A stretch of 42,324 nucleotides of DNA from an uncultured Faecalibacterium sp. (GCA_900539945.1 UQDV01000019.1:1-42324); one strand, 5' to 3'. Shown: positions 29,064-37,762, counted from the first letter of the stretch. A program made the numbers and translations. The notes: generated by a model from the sequence alone, not told the origin.

Positions 29064-29732
29064 ATGAAAAAGACAATGACCCGCAACATCGTCATTATGG
29101 CCATCGTCACTGTCATCATGGCAGTGGTGCTGAGCCTGTACATCAAGAGCACCGGCACCGTGCCCGCTGCCGACAACGCCGCCAACCTGACCGACGGCAC
29201 CTACACGTCCAGCGCACAGGGCTGCCTGAGCGAAGTCGCTGTGACCGTTACCGTGACCGGCGGCAAGGTGACCAATGTGGCCGTCGACGCTTCCGGCGAG
29301 ACCCCGGACCTGGGCGGCAAGGCTGCTGAGACGCTGGCTGACGAGCTGACCAAGGCCGGTTCCACCAACGGCGTGGATGCCGTGGCCGGTGCTACCATGA
29401 CCAGCAACGCCGTCTTTACCGCAATGGACGATTGCCTTGCACAGGCAGGCAATGCAGCATCCAACCTGAAGGACGGCACCTACACCTCCAGCGCCAAGGG
29501 CTGCCTGAGCGATGTGAACGTCACCGTGACCGTTTCCGGCGGCAAGGTGAGCGAGGTGGCCATTGATGCTTCCGGCGAGACCCCGGAGCTGGGCGGCGCT
29601 GCTGCCGAGACCCTGGCAGATGCCCTGACCAAGGCCGGTTCTGCCAACGGCGTGGATGCTGTTTCCGGCGCGACCATGACCAGCGAGGCCGTGTTCACTG
29701 CTATGAACGACTGCCTGAGCCAGGCCCAGTAA
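29064..29732 (+). CDS. Membrane-anchored protein with two FMN-binding domains
   Basis: 222 aa. One N-terminal membrane helix (residues 8-26), then two tandem copies of an 80-residue FMN_bind domain ('LTDGTYTSSAQGCLSEVAVTVTV...' and 'LKDGTYTSSAKGCLSDVNVTVTV...'). Each ends in the flavinylation motif, AGAT (108-111) and SGAT (201-204), where ApbE-type transferases attach FMN to threonine. It should be an outward-facing electron carrier, as in the flavin-based extracellular electron transfer of Gram-positives. No ApbE lies in the window. Convergent with the secreted reductase at 29877, its probable partner. Confidence 0.88.
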   Translation: MKKTMTRNIVIMAIVTVIMAVVLSLYIKSTGTVPAADNAANLTDGTYTSSAQGCLSEVAVTVTVTGGKVTNVAVDASGETPDLGGKAAETLADELTKAGSTNGVDAVAGATMTSNAVFTAMDDCLAQAGNAASNLKDGTYTSSAKGCLSDVNVTVTVSGGKVSEVAIDASGETPELGGAAAETLADALTKAGSANGVDAVSGATMTSEAVFTAMNDCLSQAQ

Positions 29733-29746
29733 GACAAGAACGCAGA

Positions 29747-29781
29747 ATGCCCCGTGGGTGACCGCCCACGGGGCATTTTTT
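29747..29781 (+). terminator. Terminator of the FMN-binding protein gene
   Basis: 12-bp stem ATGCCCCGTGGG / CCCACGGGGCAT followed by TTTTT. Confidence 0.85.
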
Positions 29782-29805
29782 GATGGGTGCACGCCACCCG
29801 GATGC

Positions 29806-29855
29806 AAAAACGCCGTCCGCAGGGAGATTCTCTGCGGGCGGCACTGGTTTTTATG
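29806..29855. terminator. Terminator at a convergent junction (hairpin family copy 1)
   Basis: Stem GCCGTCCGCAG / CTGCGGGCGGC with A run before and T run after, ending the minus-strand reductase. It is a diverged relative of the hairpins at 33087 and 36117. Confidence 0.75.
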
Positions 29856-29876
29856 GGGTCAGGGGTTCAGGCTGCA

Positions 29877-32135
29877 TCAGACCGCACGGCCGGCGTCGTT
29901 GCCGCCGCGGATGGCCAGAGCGATGTTGAAGGGATTGGCGCAGTCGCCGATGGTGTACACTTCCTTGCAGTCGATGCCGTCCACCAGACTGGTGTTGGGC
30001 AGCATGTCGGCACCGTTGACGATGGCATCGCACTTGATGTTCATCTCCACACCGCTGTCCAGCGTGAGGGTGGCCACATTGCCGCTGACCGTCTCGATAG
30101 CGGACTGCGGATAGGACTTCACGCCCAGAGCGTACAGGGCGGTGGTCATCATGCGCATGGCGTGCTGGGACTGCTGCATGTCGAACTCGGAGGCCGGGTT
30201 CGGGGTGACGATGGTCACGTTCTTCTTGTGCACGGTCAGCCACAGGGCGGCGTCAAAGGCCTGCGCGTTGGAGCCGTAAACGATCACGTTGTCGCCCATC
30301 TCGGTGAACATGAAGTTGTCCATCTCCACCACGGGGGCGCTGCCGTCACCGTCCACAGTCAGGGTGTCGCGCAGGCCGCCGGCGGCCAGGATGACGGCAT
30401 CCGGTGCTTCGGAGTGGATGAGCTCCTGGGTGACCTCGGTGCCGGTCTTGACTTCCACACCGTTCAGCTCCAGCTGACGGATCAGGTAGTTCTTCAGGTC
30501 GGCCAGATTCTCATGGGGGCCCTTGACGGAAGCAGCAAAGTCCAGCATGAAGCCCAGGGCACCGCGCTTCTCGTACAGGGTCACGTTGTGGCCGCGGGCA
30601 GCTGCGATGCGGGCAGCCTCCATGCCGGCGGGGCCGCCGCCGATGACCATGACCTTCTTGGGGGTGGCTGCAGGCTCCAGCTCGTAGGTAGCGGGGCCGC
30701 CCTCGCGCATCACGCGCTGGGTCAGGGCGTTCACACGGCAGTAAGCCATCTGTGCGTTGGCCTCGTTGCTGCCGATGTGGCAGTGCAGGCAGCGGGTGCA
30801 GGGTGCGATCTCGTCAATGCGGCCTTCCTTGAGCTTGTTGACGTACTCCATGTCCACGGTCAGGGGGCGGGTCATCAGGAAGAAGTCGGCCTTGCCGTCC
30901 TCCAGAGCCTGCTCGAAGAAGTCGGGTGCGTGGGCAGGATCGTTGTAGGTGACCACGCCGCAGGGGATAGACAACGCCTTTTTATACTCGGCGGCAACGT
31001 TCAGGCCGATGCCGCAGCCGCTGGTGTTGCCGATCAGCATGCCCTGCCAGTTCTTGCTGAAGTCGTACTGGGTGCCGAAACCGGTGCAGCCCTCGATGCC
31101 GTTCAGGATGAAGTACAGGTCGGCACCGAACTGGGCAACGTGGTGGCCCAGGGGTCCCAGACGCAGGTGCATGGAGTCGCAGCCGGCCTGCTCGAACAGC
31201 TTGGCGGCGGCAATGCCTTCTTCCATGGTCATGGCCAGGGTGTGCGGGGTGGTGACGGCAGAATCCAGCGTCATCATGGTGGGGTTGTTGGAGATGTTGT
31301 CGTTCTCTTCGATGCAGTTGATCAGGATCTGCATGTTGAAGTCCGGGCCGCACTCCTTTTTCACACCCTCGATGATCTCGGTGATGAAGCGGGCACGGTT
31401 TTCGATGGAGCCGATGCCGTACTCGTCGGTGCGGGTGTTGTGGAAGCGGGACAGGAAGTGTGCGGGCATATTGAAGCCGGCGCAGTTCAGTTCCACGCAG
31501 TCAAAGCCCATCTGCTGCAGACCCTTGGCGACCTCCACAAAGTGTGCCTGCTTGGCATGGATGTCATCAATGGTCATGTCATTCTCGCCCATGCCGAAGC
31601 CGGACATCTGGTAACCCATCTTGGCACCGTACTTGTGGCACTCGTCCACCAGCTTCTGGCCAAAGGCCAGGGTGTCGGCGTCGTAGGAGCCGCCTTCCGG
31701 GACCTCCAGCGCTGCGATGGTCTCCACATAGATCAGGGCCACGCCGCCCTTGGCCAGGTTGACGTAGTAGGTGAGCAGCTCATCGGTCAGACCGGCCAGA
31801 TAGGTGGCGGAACCGGCAGCGGACTTGACCATGCGGTTGGAAATTTCCATAGAGCCGATGGTCAGGGGGCTGAACAGGGTGGTCAGCTCCTTGGTGTTGG
31901 AGCAGAACTCGCTCTCGTCCAGCTGAGGGTTGATGGAGGCGGTGTAGAGCTTGTCGGTCGCCGGAGCGGCGGCAGCGGGGGTGGTGGTGCCCTCGGCGGC
32001 GGACCCGGCCGCAGAGGCAGCAGCGGAGGAGGCGGGGGCTTCCGTCTTGGAACAGCCGTTCAGCAGGCCCAGACCGGCGATGCCGGCGGCACCGGCAGCA
32101 ACCTTCATGAAGTTGCGGCGAGAGATGTTTGCCAT
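29877..32135 (-). CDS. Exported Old-Yellow-Enzyme / dienoyl-CoA-reductase-like flavoprotein, Tat lipoprotein
   Basis: 752 aa. Start 'MANISRRNFMKVAAGAAGIAGLGLLNGC': twin-arginine motif SRRNFMK and a lipobox ending at C28, then a Ser/Ala linker. Residues about 82-430 form the FMN TIM barrel of the Old Yellow Enzyme type ('LSRFHNTRTDEYGIGSIENRARF'); C446, C449, C452 and C466 are the 4Fe-4S ligands; 'VMVIGGGPAGMEAARIAA' at 496 opens the FAD/NAD domains. The layout is that of 2,4-dienoyl-CoA reductase, BaiCD and FldZ, which are cytoplasmic. Tat export of a folded cofactor protein to the outer face suggests a respiratory reductase fed by flavin carriers. Substrate unknown. Confidence 0.88.
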   Translation of the reverse strand: MANISRRNFMKVAAGAAGIAGLGLLNGCSKTEAPASSAAASAAGSAAEGTTTPAAAAPATDKLYTASINPQLDESEFCSNTKELTTLFSPLTIGSMEISNRMVKSAAGSATYLAGLTDELLTYYVNLAKGGVALIYVETIAALEVPEGGSYDADTLAFGQKLVDECHKYGAKMGYQMSGFGMGENDMTIDDIHAKQAHFVEVAKGLQQMGFDCVELNCAGFNMPAHFLSRFHNTRTDEYGIGSIENRARFITEIIEGVKKECGPDFNMQILINCIEENDNISNNPTMMTLDSAVTTPHTLAMTMEEGIAAAKLFEQAGCDSMHLRLGPLGHHVAQFGADLYFILNGIEGCTGFGTQYDFSKNWQGMLIGNTSGCGIGLNVAAEYKKALSIPCGVVTYNDPAHAPDFFEQALEDGKADFFLMTRPLTVDMEYVNKLKEGRIDEIAPCTRCLHCHIGSNEANAQMAYCRVNALTQRVMREGGPATYELEPAATPKKVMVIGGGPAGMEAARIAAARGHNVTLYEKRGALGFMLDFAASVKGPHENLADLKNYLIRQLELNGVEVKTGTEVTQELIHSEAPDAVILAAGGLRDTLTVDGDGSAPVVEMDNFMFTEMGDNVIVYGSNAQAFDAALWLTVHKKNVTIVTPNPASEFDMQQSQHAMRMMTTALYALGVKSYPQSAIETVSGNVATLTLDSGVEMNIKCDAIVNGADMLPNTSLVDGIDCKEVYTIGDCANPFNIALAIRGGNDAGRAV

Positions 32136-32221
32136 GATGTGTTCTCCATTCTTTTTCGTTCTTCTGTGTTTGGTACTTCTTCTTTCGCGGCACATTGATT
32201 GTGTTTTCACAAACGATGTGG

Positions 32222-32256
32222 TATAATTATAAACCCTGTAGCAAATACATGGTCAA
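32222..32256. promoter_or_regulatory. MerR-type operator-promoter between reductase and merR
   Basis: Minus strand: TTGACC (32251-32256) and TATAAT (32226-32231) with a 19-base spacer, the over-long spacing typical of MerR-activated promoters. The spacer holds a dyad ACC-N-TGTA-N5-TACA-N-GGT (32233-32253). Plus strand: TATAAT (32222-32227), preceded 17 bases earlier by TTGTGT (32199-32204), would start merR inside the same operator, giving autoregulation. Confidence 0.75.
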
Positions 32257-32291
32257 TACAGAAATGGTGACAAAAAGGTGACGGAATATCT

Positions 32292-33086
32292 ATGAAAATC
32301 CACGAACTGGCGCACCTGTCCGGCGTCAACCCGGAAACCATCCGCATGTACCGGCAAAAAGGCCTGCTGCACCCGGCAAGGCTTGCCAACGGGTACTTTG
32401 ATTATTCGGCCTGCAACCTCTATGAGCTGATGTTTGTGCGCAAGCTGCGGGGCGCGAATCTGGGGCTGGAGACCATTGCGTCCTTTTATGCGGAGGATGG
32501 GCAGGCCGGTGCGCTGCGGAACATGAAGCAGGAGATCCGTGCACTGGAGGAAGCCATCCGGGAGCTGGAGCAGCGCAAGAAGCAGCTCATGTCCACACTG
32601 GGACACTATGTGCTGTTCTCCAACCAGCCGCAGCAGGTGCAGGAATTGACCCTGCGTTCGGAGTGCTGGTTCGTGCCGCTGGAGCTGGAACCGGCGGACA
32701 GCGTGTGCCGACGGTGGATGGAACACGCGGATGCTTTGTTCACCGGCATCCGCATCGACCCGGCGTATCTGGAACAGCCGACGCAGCAGGTGCCTTATAC
32801 GATGGAGCTGGGAGCCTACACCGAGGACCTGAAGCGTCTGAAGCTGCCCTTGCCGCCGCAGGCTCGCCGGATGCCCGGCGGCACCTACCTGAGCAGCTTC
32901 CTGGAAGCGGAGACCGACGGCACCCTCCGGGGCGGTCAGCTGCAGCCGGTGCTCGACTATGCAGCGGCCCACCACTACCGGTTCTGCCCGGAACAGGGAG
33001 CCTTCCTCTACTGCCTGAATGGTGGGGAGGCGGCACTGCAGCTGGTGTTCTGCTTTCAGGTCCGGGTGGAACCGGAAAACGGATAA
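32292..33086 (+). CDS. MerR-family transcriptional regulator
   Basis: 264 aa. N-terminal MerR winged helix ('MKIHELAHLSGVNPETIRMYRQKGLLHPARLANGYFDYSACNLYELMFVRKLRG'), coiled coil at about 75-100 ('MKQEIRALEEAIRELEQRKKQLM'), then a 150-residue effector domain of the GyrI-like type. No cysteine or histidine metal pattern is obvious, so the inducer is probably an organic molecule, plausibly the substrate of the divergent exported reductase. The ribosome site AAAGGTGA is fair. A MerR operator with 19-base spacer lies in the shared promoter. Confidence 0.9.
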   Translation: MKIHELAHLSGVNPETIRMYRQKGLLHPARLANGYFDYSACNLYELMFVRKLRGANLGLETIASFYAEDGQAGALRNMKQEIRALEEAIRELEQRKKQLMSTLGHYVLFSNQPQQVQELTLRSECWFVPLELEPADSVCRRWMEHADALFTGIRIDPAYLEQPTQQVPYTMELGAYTEDLKRLKLPLPPQARRMPGGTYLSSFLEAETDGTLRGGQLQPVLDYAAAHHYRFCPEQGAFLYCLNGGEAALQLVFCFQVRVEPENG

Positions 33087-33131
33087 AACAAAAGCGCCGC
33101 CCGCAGGGAATGCTCTCTGCGGGCGGCGCTG
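33087..33131. terminator. Bidirectional terminator between merR and lysR (hairpin family copy 2)
   Basis: Stem GCGCCGCCCGCAG.../...CTGCGGGCGGCGC (33094-33129). The 41-base core is identical to 36119-36159. Confidence 0.85.
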
Positions 33132-33136
33132 GTTGT

Positions 33137-34009
33137 TCAATGGGGAGAAACTGCGGACAGGATCTGCTGAATGAGTTCACGCTGCAAGGAGGTGATACGG
33201 TGGCTGCGTTTGCCATAAATGAAAAATTCCCATTGGAGCTGCAGGTCCGACAAAGGCCGAAAACACTCATTTTCGGCCAGAGAGCTTTCTTTGCCGGCAT
33301 AAAAAGAAACAAAGCCTTTTTGCAGAAGATCGGAAGCAAGTTCTCCATCGGCATCGCCCAGAAAGCTGTCAATCGTCAGGCCTTTTGCTTGCAGGCATTC
33401 CAGCAGACGGGCCTGTGAGCGATTTTCCGTGTTCAATGTAATAAGCGGAACGGTTTTCAGATCCTCTGTAGTCAGAACGTTCTTTTTTGCGAGGGAATGA
33501 TCGCAGGACAGGATCACGCCAATGGAACTTTCTGAATGAGCCAATTCAATGAAGTCGCTGCTGGTCAAGGGCGAAGTTGTGATGACAAGGTCACAGTCGT
33601 AATTACGATAACAGCGGCTGTGTTCGGTATCGGTATAACTGTGGTAATGCAGCTGGACTTCTGGATGGAATTCCTGGAATTGCGGGAAGAAATGCGGAGG
33701 GAGCTCCTGCAGGAATCCCATGAAATATCCGATGTGAAGCTGCTGCTTGGAGTGAAAGCTGCGCATCTGCCGTAAAATTTCGTCCCGCTGGTTCAGATGC
33801 GGCCGTGCCAGTTTTTCAAGCTGCTGACCGGCTTCGGTAAGGGACACGCCGTTTTGATTCCGCACGAATAATTGAACACCAAGCTCTTGCTCCAGGTTGG
33901 AAAGCGACTTACTGATCGCCTGCTGGCTGACGTAACATCTGGCGGCAGCATTCCGGAAACTTTGTGCTTCGCACACGGCAAGAAAGAACTGTAGCTGTTT
34001 GTAATCCAT
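33137..34009 (-). CDS. LysR-family transcriptional regulator
   Basis: 290 aa from 'MDYKQLQFFLAVCEAQSFRNAAARCYVSQQAISKSLSNLEQELGVQLFVR', a textbook LysR helix-turn-helix; the rest is a periplasmic-binding-like effector domain. The frame upstream is the divergent promoter region. It is more A+T rich than the surrounding genes. Transcribed away from the exported FAD/FMN reductase at 34163, which it most likely activates in response to that enzyme's substrate. Ribosome site weak (GCAGGTC). Confidence 0.9.
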   Translation of the reverse strand: MDYKQLQFFLAVCEAQSFRNAAARCYVSQQAISKSLSNLEQELGVQLFVRNQNGVSLTEAGQQLEKLARPHLNQRDEILRQMRSFHSKQQLHIGYFMGFLQELPPHFFPQFQEFHPEVQLHYHSYTDTEHSRCYRNYDCDLVITTSPLTSSDFIELAHSESSIGVILSCDHSLAKKNVLTTEDLKTVPLITLNTENRSQARLLECLQAKGLTIDSFLGDADGELASDLLQKGFVSFYAGKESSLAENECFRPLSDLQLQWEFFIYGKRSHRITSLQRELIQQILSAVSPH

Positions 34010-34162
34010 AAAGACCTGCCTACAACTGAAATTTGGAACGGGTAAAATGATTGATGTTTGCCAAAATCTTAACAACAGACTAAACTATACATAGTATAAT
34101 GCTTTTGTGCATACGACACAAGAGCGGATAAGCTGTTGGGAAGAGAAAGGAAGTACAATACG

Positions 34163-36103
34163 ATGAAAAAGATCTCTCGTTCCGGTTTTTTGAAGCTGGC
34201 CGCCGCGGCTGCTATGAGCGGTGTGACTGCAGGTGCATTGACTGCCTGCGGGAATTCGGCAAGTTCCTCTTCGGCTGCCGCTTCGAGCGCTGCTGTTTAT
34301 ACGCCGGGCACTTATACCGCCAAGGCTACCGGTATGGGTGAGGTGACGGTCAGCATGACCTTTACCGAGAATGCTATTACCGACGTGACGGTGGACACCG
34401 CCAACGAGACCATCGACCTGGCCCGCAACTCGGCTGAGGATTTCCAGAAGGCTCTGATGGAGGCCCAGAGCGCAGAGATCGACGGCGTTTCCGGTGCGAC
34501 CTACACTTCGGGTGCCGTGCGGGAGGCAGCTGCTTCCTGCATCCAGCAAGCAATGGGTGTGGCCGTCGAAGCGCCTGCCGAAGCTCCGGCTGCTGCAGAA
34601 GTGAAGAGCGGTTTCCCTGCCTGTGAGGAAAACCTGGGCGGTGCCACAGCTGCCGGTCAGGGCGAGATCGCTTTTGTGGCAGACCCCATCGCGGACAGCG
34701 AGATCAAAGAGACCGTCAACGTGGATGTACTGGTCTGTGGTCAGGGGCCTGCCGGTATGGCTGCCGCCCTTGCCTGCGCGGAGCAGGGCCTGAAAACAGT
34801 CGCCGTGGAGAAGGGCGCTTCGCCCACCTGGCGCAGTGCCACCATGGGCGCTTTCCACGACCGTGTGCACCAGAAGTTCGGCGTGGAATTTGATACCAAG
34901 CAGTGGCTGGATGATGCCATGGTCAACTGTGCGTACCGCGGTGAGCAGACTGTGTATCAGAAGTGGATCGATACCTGCGACGAAGCTGTTGACTGGTTAT
35001 TGGATCAGCTGGAGATCCCGGTGGAAAACTATTCTCTGACCTTCAACGCCGGTGATTTCCCGGAGTTCACCGCTGCCTATGATGAGCTGAGCCTGTCCCG
35101 CAGCTGGAACACCTCCCTCAACATCCCGATGGCAGCCGATGAGATCGCCGCAAAGCTGCAGGAAAAAATCACTGCTGCCGGTGCGGAAGTGCTGTTCAAC
35201 ACCCCGGTCGTCCAGCTGGTGACCGAGGGCGCAAAGGTCGTGGGTGCTATCGTCAAGGGGGAGAACGGTTATGTGAAGTATCTGACCGCTAAGGGCGTCG
35301 TTCTGGCCACCGGCGGCTATGAGTTCAACCCGGAAAAACTGGCTGCCTGCTGCCGCCCGCGTGACCTGGCACTGGGCCACTGGATGAACGGCACCAAGAC
35401 CAACACCGGTGACGGCCACGAGATGGCAAAAGCCATTGGTGCAATGGAGGACGAATATCCGCACCCGCTGATGTTGGATCCTGAGCAGCTGATGCCGTAT
35501 CTGCGGGTGAATAAGCGGGGCGTGCGTTTTACGGCTGAGTACGAGGCCTATAACCATCTGGCAAACGCCATTCAGGCACAGCCGGGCGCATACAATTACT
35601 ACATTGTAGACGCAAACGTGATGGACATCGTCACCAGTATCTGGACGCCGTCCTCCAGCTGCTACGGCCCCAAGGAGGTCTGGGCTGGCGCTGCTACCAG
35701 CGACAAGGCACTGAAGGCTGATACGCTGGAGGAACTTGCAGAGAAGATGGGCGTGCCCGCTGATGCCTTTGTGGCGACCATCAACCACTGGAACGAGATG
35801 TGCGATGCCGGTGAGGACACCGATTTCCATTTCCCTGGCAAGATGATGCACAAGATCGACACCGCGCCCTTCTATGCAACCAAAGAGATGGCGTCTGCCC
35901 TGTGCACTTGCGGCGGCCTGCAGATCACGGATAAGAGTGAGGTGCTGAACACCGAGGCACAGCCCATTGCGGGCCTGTACGCCATCGGCAATGTGTCCGG
36001 CAGCATGTTCTCTGGTACCTATCCCCACAATGAAAACTGTCTCAGCCACAGCCGTTGTGTCACCTTTGGCTACAATGTTGCCAAGACCCTGGCTGCCCTG
36101 TAA
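34163..36103 (+). CDS. Exported flavoprotein reductase (FMN_bind plus FAD_binding_2), fumarate-reductase-like
   Basis: 646 aa. Lipoprotein signal 'MKKISRSGFLKLAAAAAMSGVTAGALTAC' with C29; the Tat-like region reads SRSGFLK, lacking the second arginine. Residues 45-125 are an FMN_bind domain with flavinylation motif SGAT (110-113). From about 190 ('DVLVCGQGPAGMAAALACAEQGLKTVAVEKG') to the end is a fumarate-reductase/KsdD-type FAD domain. The C-terminal 'GTYPHNENCLSHSRCVTFGYNVAK' differs from the usual fumarate-reductase ending, so fumarate is unlikely. It resembles flavin-based extracellular reductases of gut bacteria that respire organic acceptors. Needs ApbE for FMN attachment. Confidence 0.88.
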   Translation: MKKISRSGFLKLAAAAAMSGVTAGALTACGNSASSSSAAASSAAVYTPGTYTAKATGMGEVTVSMTFTENAITDVTVDTANETIDLARNSAEDFQKALMEAQSAEIDGVSGATYTSGAVREAAASCIQQAMGVAVEAPAEAPAAAEVKSGFPACEENLGGATAAGQGEIAFVADPIADSEIKETVNVDVLVCGQGPAGMAAALACAEQGLKTVAVEKGASPTWRSATMGAFHDRVHQKFGVEFDTKQWLDDAMVNCAYRGEQTVYQKWIDTCDEAVDWLLDQLEIPVENYSLTFNAGDFPEFTAAYDELSLSRSWNTSLNIPMAADEIAAKLQEKITAAGAEVLFNTPVVQLVTEGAKVVGAIVKGENGYVKYLTAKGVVLATGGYEFNPEKLAACCRPRDLALGHWMNGTKTNTGDGHEMAKAIGAMEDEYPHPLMLDPEQLMPYLRVNKRGVRFTAEYEAYNHLANAIQAQPGAYNYYIVDANVMDIVTSIWTPSSSCYGPKEVWAGAATSDKALKADTLEELAEKMGVPADAFVATINHWNEMCDAGEDTDFHFPGKMMHKIDTAPFYATKEMASALCTCGGLQITDKSEVLNTEAQPIAGLYAIGNVSGSMFSGTYPHNENCLSHSRCVTFGYNVAKTLAAL

Positions 36104-36116
36104 AATTCAATAAGCA

Positions 36117-36160
36117 ACAAAAGCGCCGCCCGCAGGGAATGCTCTCTGCGGGCGGCGCTT
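36117..36160. terminator. Bidirectional terminator between the FAD reductase and uxaC (hairpin family copy 3)
   Basis: Stem identical to that at 33094-33129, here 36123-36158, flanked by A and T runs, at a convergent gene junction. Confidence 0.85.
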
Positions 36161-36190
36161 TCGGTTCCGTTCAGGAAATGGGAGAAGTGC

Positions 36191-37624
36191 TTACAGGGCG
36201 AAGTAACGCTTTGCGTTGTCGAAGCAGATGCCCTTGACGATCTTCTCCAGAGCCTTTTCGTCGTTGGGGTACTCGCCATCCTCGACCCACTGGCCGATCA
36301 GGTTGCACAGGATGCGGCGGAAGTAGTCGTGGCGGGTGTAGCTCAGGAAGCTGCGGCTGTCGGTGAGCATGCCCACGAAGTTGCCCAGCAGGCCCAGGTT
36401 GGCCAGGCTCTTCATCTGGTTCTCCATGCCGATCTTCTGGTCGTTGAACCACCAGGCAGAACCGTGCTGGATCTTGCCGGGAACCTCGCTGCTCTGGAAG
36501 CAGCCCAGGATGGTGCCGATCTGCTCGTTGTCGGCGGGGTTCAGGCTGTAGATGATGGTCTTGGGGCACTCGTCGGTGTCGTTCAGGGCGCTGAGCAGGC
36601 TTGCGATCTGGCCGCCGCAGGTGGTGGTGTTGATCATGTCAAAGCCGGTGTCGGGGCCCAGCAGGGCGTTCATCTTGCGGTTCACGCCGCGCAGGCAGTT
36701 GTAGTGGATCTGCATAGCGATGCCCAGACGGTGATACTGCTTGCCCAGGTGGATCAGGATGTAGGTCTGGTACTTCTCAGCCTCTTCCACGGTGCAGCTC
36801 TCGCCGGCCATCACCTTCTGGTAAATGGCGTTGACCTCTTCCTTGGTGGCCTCACGGTAGGGGATGTAGTCCAGGCCGTGGTCGGAAGCACGGCAGCCCA
36901 TCTCGGCAAAGAACTCGATGCGCTTGGTCAGGGCATCGGTCACGCAGTTGATGCAGGCCAGCTTTTCCTTGCCCACAACGGCAGCCAGCTTGCCCATGTA
37001 CTCAGCGAAGCCGGGCTTGTTGATGTTGAGGGCCTTGTCGGGGCGGAAGGAAGGCGCCACGGTGAACTTGATGGTGGGATCTTCCTTGATCTTCTGGTGC
37101 CAGTACAGGTCGTCGATGGGGTCATCGGTGGTGCCGATGAAGGCCACGTTGCTCTGCTCGATCAGGCCGCGGACGGTCAGCTTGGGGTCGTGCTGCAGCT
37201 TGTCGTTGCACAGGTTCCACACTTCCTCGGCGGTGTCGCCGTTCAGCACGCCGTCATAACCGAAGAACACATGCAGCTCCAGGTTGGTCCAATGGTACAT
37301 GGGGTTGCCGATGGCCATGGGCAGAGCCTCGGCAAACTTCTGGAAACGCTCGCGGTCGGGCTTGTCGCCGGTGATGTACTCTTCGGGCACACCGTTGGAA
37401 CGCATCACGCGCCACTTATAATGATCGCCGAAGTAGCTGCCGTCCGGGTTGCGGCCGCCCAGCCACACCTGAGCGATGTTGTCGAAGCGGCGGTTCTCGT
37501 AGATCTCGCGGGGCGGGATGTGGCAGTGGTAGTCGCAGATGGGCATGCCGGCTGCGTAGTCGTGGTACAGGTGCTGCGCGGTGGCAGACTGGAGCATGAA
37601 GTCCTTATCCATAAATGCTTTCAT
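36191..37624 (-). CDS. uxaC: Glucuronate/galacturonate isomerase
   Basis: 477 aa, usual length. Converts D-galacturonate to D-tagaturonate and D-glucuronate to D-fructuronate (EC 5.3.1.12). Amidohydrolase-type barrel with metal histidines in 'ICDYHCHIPP' (H33, H35); 'HGLDYIPYREA', 'RLGIAMQIHYNCLRGVN' and 'LTDSRSFLSYTRHDYFRRILC' are typical blocks. Ribosome site AAAGGAG. Divergent from uxaB; both promoters carry the same palindrome. Together with uxaB and uxaA it forms the saturated-uronate branch leading to KDG. Confidence 0.95.
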   Translation of the reverse strand: MKAFMDKDFMLQSATAQHLYHDYAAGMPICDYHCHIPPREIYENRRFDNIAQVWLGGRNPDGSYFGDHYKWRVMRSNGVPEEYITGDKPDRERFQKFAEALPMAIGNPMYHWTNLELHVFFGYDGVLNGDTAEEVWNLCNDKLQHDPKLTVRGLIEQSNVAFIGTTDDPIDDLYWHQKIKEDPTIKFTVAPSFRPDKALNINKPGFAEYMGKLAAVVGKEKLACINCVTDALTKRIEFFAEMGCRASDHGLDYIPYREATKEEVNAIYQKVMAGESCTVEEAEKYQTYILIHLGKQYHRLGIAMQIHYNCLRGVNRKMNALLGPDTGFDMINTTTCGGQIASLLSALNDTDECPKTIIYSLNPADNEQIGTILGCFQSSEVPGKIQHGSAWWFNDQKIGMENQMKSLANLGLLGNFVGMLTDSRSFLSYTRHDYFRRILCNLIGQWVEDGEYPNDEKALEKIVKGICFDNAKRYFAL

Positions 37625-37732
37625 GGGTCGTTAACTCCTTTTTTGATCGGTGAATGAACGATTGTTTGTGAAATAATAGACAAACTATATGCATCGGTGC
37701 GCCTGTCAGCTGTGACGGGCTGCCTTGCCCCT

Positions 37733-37762
37733 AGTATACCGAAAAATAAAGTTGTATACAAC
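37733..37762 (-). promoter_or_regulatory. uxaC promoter with TTGTATACAA operator over the -35 box
   Basis: Minus strand: TTGTAT (37756-37761), spacer 17, TATACT (37733-37738). The 12-bp perfect palindrome GTTGTATACAAC (37751-37762) covers the -35 box. Confidence 0.75.

Noticed and set aside
29787..32198. An 803-aa plus-strand frame antisense to the exported OYE-like reductase
   Set aside because: A shadow of the minus-strand gene; no domain, no ribosome site, low-complexity composition.
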